Shown here piece after piece: positions 10,024 to 22,586 of a stretch of DNA of 64,000 nucleotides. The translations under genes were made by a program, and so were the position numbers. The notes below the pieces were generated by a model. The model searched no databases and was not told where the DNA came from. It saw only the letters and a list, made by a program, of their open reading frames with translations. Within the stretch, counting starts at the first letter, position 1; every line of letters starts with the position of its first letter. Source of the DNA: Brevipalpus yothersi (taxonomy: Eukaryota > Arthropoda > Arachnida > Trombidiformes > Tenuipalpidae); the NCBI GenBank assembly GCA_003956705.1, contig QZCP01000146.1:1-64000 (forward strand). Direction: 5' to 3'.

Positions 10024-11112
10024 ATGAATCCTATAGAGGCAAGCATAGAATTAATGCAAAAAAGGTAAGTTTTTATGAGTCACATTTGTAATTATATTCA
10101 GATCGGTGCAAGTAATTTTTTTTACTCTAGAGTGCTCTAGAACTCAATCGGGCTAGCTTTTATTGTTCTCAGTTTTTACAAAAGTATTCCTCTAATATTT
10201 TGACGGGGAATTTTTCATCATCTTGATGAAGTATAAGAATGCCTTTGATTAAAACTTTTAAATGCAGTGATTAAAAATTTAACTAGGTACAAAGATGATG
10301 CCGCAAGCATACGTGAAAGTGTTGAAACCCTACGAAATATGGCTAAAGAAGAATGTGCAACATATCCTGATAAATATGATCCTCGTGATGTAGAATTACT
10401 GGATAAATCAACTGAAATATCAATGATATCGTACCTTGAATCTCATGGATGGAAAATCCAATCAGCTTTCGAAACATTGCGCTCACATTCCCAATGGCGA
10501 AAACAAATCAGCCTCAATGATTTGAGTTTATCAGATATACCTGTGGAAATAGTTCAAACAGGTATATTTCATCCCTTCGGCAAAGACAAGTTTGGCCATC
10601 CTCTACTATTCTTGAGAATGTCACGCTGCGGACCTCCCAAAGAAACTACTCATCTGATAATCAAATATTTTCTTTGGTCAGCCGAACAAATGCGCTCACA
10701 AGTGACCAATGGAAGTCATAAATTTGCCATGATATTCGATTGCCGCAAGCCACAAGTGAACCTATCTTTGGTACGAGAAATTCTGTCACTATATACAACC
10801 TATTATCCTCTCTCAGTGGCATATATCGCTTTTTTGGACATGAATTTTTCGTTCAAAATTGTGTATCAAGTGATCAAATACTTTTTTCCCAAATTTTTTC
10901 GGCAACAAATGTTCACAGTTGATATGGCAACATTGAAAGAAATTATTGATGATGATAATATGCCCGTTTTTCTTGGAGGCAAGCAAATTGGTTTCTCAGA
11001 GAAAAATCTCACCTTATGTCCTTCATTGGCGGAATATATTGCCGAGAATGATGAACCTTCAGATTTGAAGGAAAAAGTGGAAAATTTCTTGAACAAAGTA
11101 GCAGACTTATGA
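10024..11112 (+). CDS. CRAL-TRIO lipid-transfer protein of MOSPD2 type, lacking the MSP domain
   Basis: Exon 1 (10024-10064) ends at AAAAG|GTAAGT; exon 2 starts at 10287 after TTTAACTAG and runs to the stop, giving 288 residues in phase. An N-terminal CRAL-TRIO-N helical bundle (DKYDPRDVELL, then a WKIQSAFETLRSHSQWRKQI stretch) is followed by a SEC14 lipid-binding domain (HPFGKDKFGHPLLFLR, then FAMIFDCRKPQVN, and FLGGKQIGF near the end). The DKYDPRDVELL segment and the QWRKQISLNDLSLSDIP segment look like MOSPD2 more than clavesin or alpha-tocopherol transfer protein. MOSPD2 tethers the ER to other membranes through a C-terminal MSP domain and membrane anchor; here the frame stops directly after the SEC14 domain, so this would be a soluble lipid-transfer form. 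Missing 3' exons by alternative splicing cannot be excluded. Confidence 0.75.
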
Positions 11113-13348
11113 AAACAATATTTTCCTCCAAAAATCAGCCATTCCATGAAATTGTATTAAAATTCTGATCGAATGGTTTATTTTTGTGGGTTTATTCGAT
11201 CAATTTACTCGTTTGTATTACCTTGATTTTTTCGAACTATTTATTATTATCACGCACATACATACTTATGAAGAGAAAAGGAAATAAAAAGGGTATTGGA
11301 AAGTTCTCTCATGGTGCCCAGAACGATTGACCGTTTGAGACTATGTAATCATTCCCGATTTTGCAAGAAAGTTCAAACAACCTCCCTCAAGGAAACTAGG
11401 AAAGTTTATGCATAGAATTTTAAGGTACTAATACCAATTTTAAGCAAAATTTAGTGCAGATAAGTGAGTTCATTTCATATTAGTGGGAAAGAATTGTAAG
11501 AATTATCTAACAATTCAAGGGTGTAGCAAAGAAAAATTTTTTCTACCAAGATCTGTGGAAACCTTGCCGATTCTAGTAGAACTCAAAGTTTGACTATATT
11601 GCAACAGTTAGAGGGCGATGGTTCTAGTTTTCTTGCTGATAATTCCTACATTTACACCGAAAATTTATGTCTCAAAATTTAACCCTCTTTCAAATTAATC
11701 TTCATGATGCTCATTGAGCTGAAAATCCTATGAGATCGGCCAACAGATATGACATATTCCTTTAGATTTTCGTGGGACATTGAGAAAGGTCCCTTTATCA
11801 TTGTTTTCAGAAATTTAAAATCAAAAATTCTCAAAATTTATTCTACTCAACAATCTTAATTGATAATAAAGACGATCGATCCATACGTACAAGGTTCTTT
11901 CCTTGTTCTAGTAATGAAATGAATAGTTTCATTAGGTAAAGAAGAAAAATCATTGATAAGTGTGTGCTGTGAAAACAGGAATACCAATTGAGATTGAAGA
12001 AAAATGATCATGAACTTAAAGGCTGGTGAGCTCATCAATCATTACCATCAGCTTTGCAGCATTTAATTTACATATAGTGTTGCATCATATTTTCGACTTC
12101 TGTGAATATGTTACACTTACCTGGGAACTTTTTTGTCACTGAAAAGTTTTCACATTCTTCACATTCCGAATGCCATGGCATGATTCATTTTCATCTCATT
12201 TCAATAGATGGAGATAGTAAGTCTGTAATAGCTTGTGTGCATGCGATGAGCTCCATGAGTCAGCATTGAGCTCAATGATTTCGATTATCAGAATTATCCA
12301 AGTTTGTTCTGAACAAAAAATAAACTACAGAGATATCAGGTGATTTTCTCTCTCATTGAAAGGCTTCTTCCAGAAACAAAGTGTGATTCATTCGAAGCAT
12401 GATTTTGATCGGAGAAAAATTAGCCAACGATTGACTGCAATGGTGTATCACCATAGTCGATGGCTTTATCTTGGTGTAGTAGTAGGTTCTAAAAGGTGTG
12501 ATTAAGGGCGATATTGATCTAAAGGAGAGAATGAAAAATCGAAAAAGTTTTCATGTGTTGACGAAATTTTTTTCTTGAAAATTTTATGGATAACACTGCC
12601 AGTGATAATGAGGTCGGATAAATTGGTGTAACTAAACGATAGAACTATCGAGAACTGCATTAATAAGGGATGGCGTGTCATTACGATTGTAGGTAACAAT
12701 CTGATCTCGCTCTCTTTCTCTTTCTTCTCTCATGATCGTGAAAGTACCTTCTTCCTAGAATTGAGAGTACTTTTTTTCTCATCAAGCAAATGACGAAAGT
12801 GTGTATTCAGCAGAGCAATTCGTTTGAATCGAAGGGAGTGAGAAAATTCCTCAGGTCTAGTGAAAGAGTGTAGAGAGACAGAGAGAGAGAGAGAGAGAAA
12901 TAAAAGTTCATCGAGGTGCAGATGAATGATGGCCATTCTCAAGAGATTCAATCGCACGATAAGCTGATGGAAAGAATATGCAACTAAATGAATGGTACAC
13001 ATTCAAAACACAACTTTTTCCAAGAAATCATAATCATTTACTCCTTTGTTCAACTTGTTCCTCTCTCTTCCTCTCTTTGCTCCTCTCCTCCTGAGTCCAC
13101 CTGAGTTTTGAGGCGTGAGTATGGAACATCATGGCCAGAGTGTTGAATCAGATTGTGCTCTGCCCGTCTGCAGGGTCTCGATGTGTTGATGTGCCGAGAT
13201 GAAAACATTCTTGCTCCACACACAAATATTCGCATGTGCATGTATCCGCATCCAAATGAGCTGTCTTCTTTACGATTATGACTCATTTATGGTGTAAGAG
13301 AGAGAGAGAGAGACCATCATTCTTATTGATGTTTTTCTCTTTCCTTTA

Positions 13349-13351
<3 letters not shown>

Positions 13352-13397
<46 letters not shown>
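13352..13397. repeat. (CT)23 microsatellite
   Basis: An uninterrupted CT dinucleotide run of about 46 bases. About 470 bases downstream is a GA run of complementary sense, so the two could pair when single-stranded. Confidence 0.95.
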
Positions 13398-13399
<2 letters not shown>

Positions 13400-13578
13400 G
13401 GGGAGAGAGGGTTGAGATGAAGAGTTGTTTTGTTACGATCCCATGAATGATGGGATGAATCGACTCACCTGACAGCTCATCGATTCCAAGAATTGAGACA
13501 AGAGAGAAACAATTTTAGCTTCTCACTTGATTCCTGTTAGTCATTTTTCCGGTGAATTTGGCGCGCTTAGGTGAACAA

Positions 13579-13609
<31 letters not shown>

Positions 13610-13862
13610 ATTTTTTCTGAGAGTGAGCATTCCACTGGATGATAATGCATTTGCCCATCTCCTGAACTTTTTATCTGACCATGGATCCTTTCCTTTCCAC
13701 CCCTCATTTCTCATCCCTTTCCTCCTCCTCCTCCTCCTCCTCATCCTCTTTCTCCATCTCTCTTTCTCTCTCGCCTTCCGCACAGCCACATGGGCAACTG
13801 GCTCATTCGTTTTCCCGCCATCGTAATTGGATCAGGATATTTCGTCATTCGTCGAGTGAAAG

Positions 13863-13867
<5 letters not shown>

Positions 13868-13927
<60 letters not shown>
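13868..13927. repeat. (GA)30 microsatellite
   Basis: A perfect GA run of 60 bases, preceded by a run of CTC/TCC triplets at about 13720-13745. It is a polypurine tract able to bind GAGA-type factors or form triplex (H-) DNA. Confidence 0.95.
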
Positions 13928-13931
<4 letters not shown>

Positions 13932-15022
13932 AATGAATGAATGACTCATACTATGATCTATTTTTTCTTTGCTTTTTTTTCGCAACTTTCAATGTATCAA
14001 TGAAGGGGGTTAAATTCCATGAACAATGCACACACTAGCCCAAAACGAGAAAATTCCTCAACTCAATTCGTGGTCCAAGTGAGAACCGAGGTCACAATGG
14101 CCAAGTGATTTTGATTGAAGACCCAACGATTATGGGCCGCCAAAATTTTTGACAAGCAGCTAAAATTGTGAGGCCAACCAAGAGCGGCAAGTGGCCTCAC
14201 GAACCGCGATCATGATGATAGCCTATGTGTAGATGTGTAAGAATGTGCGGGCCTAAGGGAGAGAGAGAAAGAAAGAGAGGAAGAGAGGAAGAGAGAGAGC
14301 GTATTTCCGAATACTTTGAATATTTTCAACGCTACACCAGTTAATTAAGAAGAGATAAAGAGAGAGAGAATGTTTACCTGCTCACTTGACTCTCTCTCTC
14401 TTCTTTCCCCTTGCGTATTGCGGGAGCCATGAGGGGAAAAGAAATGAGAGAGAGAGAGAATAAGAGGGAGAATGGAGGGAGCTATACTGGTATGCATTGC
14501 ACCAGACAAGTGCAATGCAAAATCAATACACAAATGTCCTGGTACCTTCTGCCATCCCCTCCTTCTTTCCCCGTCCCGCTCCCACAGGCTGCTCTCTCGC
14601 TTCCCCCTCTCCCCCCTCTCTCCCCTCTTTCCCTGCTTATGACGTATGTATGTTTATGTGTATATGTATGAGTCATCTTGACTTGAAAAGAAGGTGTATT
14701 GGTGTGTATGTGTAAAGATAGGAATGTGTGTGTGTGTGAGCATATTGGTGGCTTGGTTTTACCCGAATTCTCGAAATCTTGTGTGTCCGAAACCCTGCTC
14801 GCTTGCTACTGTGTTCTTGCTTGGAGAAAGAGAGAGAGAGAGAGAGAGAGTCTCTTGGACAGCAAAATGAAACTTGTAAGCACATTTTCCTTATCTTTTC
14901 ATCTCTCTCTATGGCTTTTTTCTCTGTACATTGGATGTGGACTCAGCTGGCTTCTGGAAGCTCACTCTTACACAGGCACGATTCTCAAGAACGACGTGGG
15001 ATGCCGGCTTTCTTTTCTCTCT

Positions 15023-15072
15023 CTCTCTCTTCTCTCTTCTCTCTTCTCTCTTCTCTCTTCTCTCTTCTCTCT
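15023..15072. repeat. Heptamer tandem repeat TCTCTTC
   Basis: About seven copies of the 7-base unit TCTCTTC follow a CT run. The regular heptamer period sets it apart from the plain CT runs around it. Confidence 0.85.
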
Positions 15073-15332
15073 TTTCATTTTCTCCTCTAGTTCGTTGGAA
15101 CGGGGCGTTTGAGGGAGGCAGGGGAATGATAGATAGAAAGAAGAGAAGAAGAGAAAGAGAGAGAAAACTATTTGAGGCAGCAAATATTTGCTCTTCCGGC
15201 GGACATTCCGATCCTCTCTGGCTATGTGTTTAATGGCCACTGGCTACCCAACGGTCAGGAGAAGAAGGGGGCAACATTTGTCATTAAGCCCTTTCCGGAC
15301 CGGTAATTGGTGCATTCTCAGAATAATTTTCT

Positions 15333-15356
15333 ATCATGATCACTTGGGATCATGAT
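15333..15356. repeat. Perfect 9-bp inverted repeat beside the GT tract
   Basis: ATCATGATC at 15333-15341 and GATCATGAT at 15348-15356 are exact reverse complements separated by six bases (ACTTGG). The hairpin ends two bases before the 265-base GT run. Confidence 0.85.
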
Positions 15357-15625
<269 letters not shown>

Positions 15626-18572
15626 TGAATATGTACAGATAAGATGAGATGAAGAAAAGATTTTGGAATAATAAATGAAGTTCTATTCCATTCAGGATGT
15701 TAGATTATGATGATGATGAACTCCCCCTGTTAACCTTATAGCTCAACGGGTCCATGAAATTCAATAATTATTACCTTGTTTTCGGCTGAGATTGTTGAAG
15801 CCGGAAACTTATCGGGCACCATGATGGGCATTCATAGAAGATTTGCTGAATATATTCCTTTCACTAAATTTCTTTTCTCTCTCATTCTCTCTCTCTCTTC
15901 TCCTCCTTCTGTTCGCCCACCAAGAAAGTATTTCTTTCCATCTTCCTAGTGAGCAAAGTATGGAGCAAGCTTGCATCATCAGCACATTGGCACTTTCATC
16001 AGTATAACTTCTTATTTTCTCCTTCTTCTGACTCATCATACACTTAATAGTCAGGAATGCATTTATGTGTTGCATGATATGTGGTAAATCGAGGCAAGTA
16101 ATTTCGAAGGTGTCCATAAATGAGACTGATCTTACCACTCATGGTGCCAATGGTCAGTACAAATGGCTATTTTAGAAAAGGAGAAAGAATTTTTGTGACT
16201 CTTTGATGGAAGATTTATCTCAAGAGTTCTCAGGAAACAAAACCCATTAGTGAGAGGGAGAGTATCTTCATCTCTCTCTCTTTTCTAATGAATTATAGAC
16301 ATCAGAGGAGCGATGATCAATTGATTAGATGAATACAAAAAAAATGATTTTCTCTAATCAACATGGTTTTGAACGAACATACATACATACATACACATGC
16401 ACACTCACCTCGTCCTATTCATGCACTCCACTGTTTTCCTAGGTAATTAAGGTTTTGTTTTCAAATGAACGGACTTTGATCATCACAACACAAAAGGAAT
16501 GCTAACAAGTGTCTATGTTACATCTATATGCAATTATCTATTGGCTGATCGAGCTTTTTTTTCTCACTCTCATTTTATCATGATCTCATTCTCAAGTCCC
16601 ACTGATTATCGGCTCCAAATGACTAGGAGACGATCAATGGGAACACTTGAGATGCACAACAAGGATCTCAAATATCTCTCTGTCTTTCGAGATGATCAAG
16701 ATGATGTAAAGGAACATATTTGAACAGTTCGATTAGAACACGCACATACAAGCCGGAAACAGTTTGAATGGCGATAAAGATTCAATTTCCAATTATCTAA
16801 CGTTAAATTAGTGTCGATGATATTTGATAGTGTAGTCGGATTGTGTGTTGTTTGTCTGTGTATTTTTTGTTAACAAACTTACAGCTAACTTGTTAGAGAG
16901 GAGAAAGAGAGGGAGAGAACGACTTGATCCGCACTTGCTTTAGTAACCTCCAAAAAACTAGGCACTTTTCCAGCATCCATAATCAACCGAGTTTACATGT
17001 TTGCCAGGACAAATGTGCGTGTATGTGTGCATGTTGATGTCTCTTATGTTCGATGCCAACACAATTTGATCCTTCTTTGAGTCACTGGAGTTATGGCTCA
17101 AATTTTTTTTGGGTCCTCTTACCTAGAAAAGTGTATTTAAAATAATTTTAATTTTATTAGAGCAAAAAATATTATTTTTTTCTAGAAAGCATACGAAATT
17201 TTTCACTCGGTTCATATACACTACTGTTAGGGACAGATTTTTGTGGGCCTCTCCAGTAATAGATGTAAGTGTTCATAATTGGTGGGAAAAATTATTAAAG
17301 CTGCCAAATAATCACTTTCCAGAATGCATGAAACAGTGTATATATCGTAATGTATTTTTCAAAAACTTTTTTATCCTCAGTTTGCTTCAACCCAACGGTT
17401 GGTCAGCAGGACCACTCCATTTCGGTTAGGCGAATCATCAGTTCCACAGAATAGCCGCTGGCCACGGATGTCAATCCATGGTTTGAGGGAGAATTCTATT
17501 GTCACCCGAAATTGTGTGCGAACACTATGCCAATGGAACCGGAAAGAGACTAAAATTCCATTGACAACCGAAAATGAAACATTTTCTCTTCAAGAGCTTT
17601 TGCCCTGATTTAACCAACTTGCATGATAAAAGTATCTATATTTTTCCTTCCTACATGCCTTCTCTGTGATAATTTACATGGCAATAGTACCCAAATTGGG
17701 CTAAGATAGTAACCTCGTTAGTTAAATTTTCATCTGACACATTCTTATAAGAACAATCTTCACTCATAAACACTATTCACCATGGTAATGTTAACTGGTG
17801 TCTTACAAATTTTTTTCTCTCTCTCTCTCTTGCAAGATGAGAGGATGTTGTTTTCCAGGTCATCAGATAATGGTGAAGGCCTGAAAAATCTACCACTCAA
17901 GGTTGACATTATCTTAGTGGATAATTATTTTGAGTTCAGTGAAGCACTTAAATTGTCGTGTTAATTTGATTTGAGCACTCTCTCCCTCTTTTTCTTTCTT
18001 TCTCTCCTTCCAGTCGATCGGAAAGCGACGATTAGAATGACTCATTCAGATCGTGTGTGTATAAATATATTTATTTATATACAATTCAAATTCCAACATG
18101 TATCTGAGTTACACTTTCCATTATCAATTGCCTGGCGGCTTTCAAGCGTGAGTTCAGGTCATTAAGAACGTGTGGCAAGTGCAAATGCTCGAAGATACTG
18201 GAGAAAAGGTGTCAAATTCTGTGCTGATTGATTAGACGAGAAATAAAGCTCCCCATACTTCGAGTTAACCATATACACTAATGATAATCATGCTACTATC
18301 ACTATTACTTCTTTTTCTTCTAAGAGCATGATGAATCTCAGAGCATCAAAATAATGCTGAGGATCCTCTTCTCTATCATGATCATCAATCTCTTTGCTTC
18401 CTCCCCTCCCTCTCACTCCTACTCACAACTTTCATTGACTGTGAAATTGAAACAATTCGAAACCTGATAAACTTAGCATGATGAGAAGTGATTCCGAGAA
18501 ATGAATGAATGAAACTCACAAACAGGGGTGAGAAGAGGAAGGATGCCAAAGAAAAAGAAAAAACATGTTGCT

Positions 18573-18606
<34 letters not shown>

Positions 18607-19237
18607 AAAAACCCAAAAATCCTTCGATCGTTCCGACGAACGTGTTTGTTTTGATCAGACATAATCGAACCGCCAACGTTTATTGCTATTACGTGCATAT
18701 CGGCTCGTAAGCACGGCTACTCAGTATTATTGAAGCTTCTCACCATTTTCCCGCTCTTTTTCTCTCTCTCTCTTTCACCTGTTTTTCTCACTCAATAGCC
18801 GGAACTGAGGTAGAAGAATGCCTTAAGGTGCATAACAATCAAGAGGCAAACTAGTAGCTAGTGCCAGGTCTTTGGCACTTATCAATTCAACCAGAGGTGG
18901 AGGAAGCAAGAGATAGAGAGAAAGATAATTGAACTCACGTAACTTGCTTCTTGATAGGCGATAAATTAGTTTGCCAATTGATTCAGTTATTCAAGAATTC
19001 ATGTGCCAAACAATTTTCATGTCCTGGTTTGGGTCATAAAAGGTAGCGAGAGAGGAAAACTTCTCTCTATGGGTAAAAAATTACTTCGGCCTGGATTGTT
19101 GCCTATCATATCAGTGATCTATGATTAGGATCAAGGCATCATGGTAGAGCTAATAAATGAGATGAAATAATAAAAAAAATATAATCAACACTTGACAGCA
19201 TAATTTTTTCTTCCGATCAATACTCGATGATACCGAT

Positions 19238-19242
<5 letters not shown>

Positions 19243-19290
<48 letters not shown>
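19243..19290. repeat. (AG)24 microsatellite
   Basis: A perfect AG run of about 48 bases in the gene-poor region downstream of the bZIP gene. Confidence 0.95.
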
Positions 19291-19291
<1 letters not shown>

Positions 19292-19497
19292 AAGTGACTC
19301 ATACATTCATAACATTAACTGTATAATGACGCAATAACAAGAAGCTTACTGTTAGACCGGAATGAAGATTATTATTATTATTGGTGTACGATAGTTCTAG
19401 ATGAATTTGAACCTATTGGAACTTTTATTGGGACAAAAATAGATTCCTGAATGGTGTTAATAAAAATAATTCCTCTCTCTCTCCCGGGTGGAAGAGA

Positions 19498-19531
<34 letters not shown>

Positions 19532-20182
19532 TACAACGATTCAGGGTAGAGCTGACTAAGGCTACGTCAGTCTCTCTCACTTTTCCATCTCAATGCTTTC
19601 AACTCCTACACTACCTATTTCTCGGAATTTCTCATGACTCATCAGCTTTCTCTCTCTCTCTCTCTTTCTTCGTTCCAACGTGATTTAAATTGCTCCAGGC
19701 GATAAATCATATGCCACTGCGTCTCATTGATTACTTGGATTATTTTTCTCTCTCTCTCATGTTTCTATTTCTTCTATTGGAGAAAGGGTTCTCGAAGCAT
19801 CTAATGAACGAAAAATTTTCATCTATCAAAGCTGAAATGATGGAGAAATTTTCTCGGAGACAATGAAAATTAATCAATACTTGACACAGAATTTTGAAAA
19901 TACTCACTTTATTGTGCATTTTAATGTTCTATTTTTTTACTTTTCGATGTACAATACATACAAGTTGTCAGTATTGCTATTTTCAATTGAACAGGATTTG
20001 CTTAGATTCGATTTGATTCAATTTATCTTTCACCTTCTCTTTCTCTCTATACTCGACATCTCTCATCCACTTTTCTCACCCGCTTTGACGTGTATTTGTG
20101 TGTATACATTGTATATGCATATCATTTCGATGTTTATCTTGGCATCATTTACATAGGATATAACACTTGATTTCGAGGATGT

Positions 20183-20186
<4 letters not shown>

Positions 20187-20242
<56 letters not shown>
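20187..20242. repeat. (AG)28 microsatellite
   Basis: A perfect AG run of about 56 bases. The flanks are AT-rich and unremarkable. Confidence 0.95.
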
Positions 20243-20244
<2 letters not shown>

Positions 20245-20820
20245 AGTCAGCCAGATTATCGCTATGACTTTTTTCATCTAAAAAACAAAGTTCCGAATAT
20301 TTTGATCTAATGAGAATTACGGTGTGTTTGTGAATTGGATATATATTTTTTTCTCTTTTATATATCAAGAAAACATACAAAGCAAAGCATATAACCGACT
20401 CGACCGGAGCCGGAAAGTTAGCATGATTAGCTAATCTATTGCATTGATAATCAATTATTAGATCATTTCCCTAATTAACCAACTATCTGTTTGTGATCTC
20501 TTTGACAAAAGAGCTCGATTTGCTCGATAAAAAAACTCTGAAACATTCTCAACGTTACAAGCTAAGACTTATTTTTCTTCCCTTCTCAGCTTTCCATTGC
20601 ACAATGATTACTTTTCGGCACTTCCGGTCAAATTGGTTCACAATATCACACATTCATTTTGTGTTCACCAGCCAATACTTTCCATGGTAAAGAACGGTTA
20701 CAATGTTTATAATTAGTAAGGCCAAGCGTGTGTGTATTCATTAGCTCTTCTTCTTCTTTTTTCTCTCTCACCTCATCACTTACAACGAGGTGATTGCTCA
20801 AAGCGGCTCTCAAGGCTATT

Positions 20821-20966
20821 AGAGAGAGAAAGAGAGAAAGAGAGAAAGAGAGAAAGAGAGAAAGAGAGAAAGAGAGAAAGAGAGAAAGAGAGAAAGAGAG
20901 AAAGAGAGAAAGAGAGAAAGAGAGAAAGAGAGAAAGAGAGAGAGAGAGAAAGAGAGAGAAAGAGAA
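20821..20966. repeat. Octamer tandem repeat AGAGAGAA, about 15 copies
   Basis: From 20821 the sequence AGAGAGAA repeats with a strict 8-base period to about 20937, then decays into plain GA with a few GAAA interruptions. This is a higher-order repeat built from a GA tract, about 145 bases long. Confidence 0.9.
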
Positions 20967-22586
20967 AGTGATGAGACAATGAATACACACACGTCATTAC
21001 AGTTATTAGTGACGTGTTTTAGGCCAAAAAAATTAGGTGAAAAATAGTTTTTTTTCTTTCGTCCCAAAAGAATGTTGTATGTGTGTGTGTTTACAGGTAT
21101 AATTTACCCTGTTAAATGAAACATCTTGGTTATCTTTGGGTGCATTTGCAAAGTGATAGACTTAGATAGACAAAAAACAAGGTAGACAAAGTTTTCGTAA
21201 TCAAATTCATTGTAATATCATCTCAAGTGTTTCGTTGATACTTAATTCAATTAGGAAAAGGGGTCGGGCATAAGGAAAGAGTGAGAAGAGAGATGGAGAG
21301 ATGTCTAAAATATGAGTGCATTTTTATCTCTCTTATCTCTTTATTCTTTTGTGGACGTAAAGATTGTGGTGTAAGGTGTTCAAGACTATTTAAATTCAGT
21401 GTAAAGAGTTTTAATGAGAGTAAATTTTTTGGTTTGTTTCAAGTTTCCATTGAAAAAGAAAGAGAGAAAAAAAAATGGAAACACACGAATGAATGCATAA
21501 TTCTTACACATTGGGGACACATTCATCAATTGAATTGAAGTAAATTTTTGGGCTTTTATAACTAAGAGTAAAGGCTTATAATTGAAAATCGTTTCGATTT
21601 GCATACATAATATAACTAAGGTATATATATCAAGTGGGAGGGAGAGGGGAGGAGGAAGAGAGAAAAATATTGACAATAAATAAAATGTAAAGTACAAATG
21701 AGCGTTTCTTCTTCTCAATCACTGATTATTACATAAATAATAATAATAATGGATGATGAAATCAAAATGAGTGGCGTGTTTTGGTGGTGTTTTGGGATCA
21801 AAAACGTAACGAAGTAAAACGAACAAGATGTTGCTGAAGATTTTAAAAAGTGAGATTGAAACAATAATAGTAATAATAATAATAATAATAATATTTGTAG
21901 AAAATTTTTCTACTCGCTTCTAATTAAATGCTTTTGCATAAGGATTTCTCTTTCTCTCGATTCTCAACACGATTCCAAATCGCATGCAAAATTCATTTTA
22001 CCATGCAGCAATCATGTGATGAGCGGTAAAGATGAAACGGATAATAATGTTCATCGGAAAAAAGAAGTTGTATAAGTTTACACATTGACCTTTCACCGGC
22101 CACACATGGCCACAGAAAAGTTCAACTGTCATGTCATCACTGATTGTCCATGTCATAAGCGATTCGCTCTCGGTCAAATGCTAAAAGGATCGGGAATATC
22201 ATCTCACCAACTTGTGTCAATAATCTCAGATCAATTTGAGATGAGATTTCATGATGTAATATTATCAGTTAGCGTTCATCCTTGAACACACAAATGTGTC
22301 CATGGGTCCAGTGCCAATTGATAGAGAAAGGGAAAGAGAGAGAAAAACGTTTTCCAATCTTCATACCGGTTTCCAACAACAACAGGTAGAGATGAATAAT
22401 ATTACTGTTATTATTGATATTATTATTATTACTTGTTTTCTTTCGTCATGATGTCCATTAATTCCAGGCCATCTGATGACCATGTCAAGTCACTCAATTG
22501 AAATGTTTTCCATTGATATGATTCAATTTTTAAGAATTGAGGAAGAAAGAACAGCTCATTTTAACTCCATTTAATTCGTATGCTGT

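Noticed and set aside
20732..20990. Open frames of Arg-Glu-Lys or Ser-Leu-Phe repeats on both strands
   Set aside because: They come from the AGAGAGAA octamer array; frames exist on both strands only because the repeat lacks stops.
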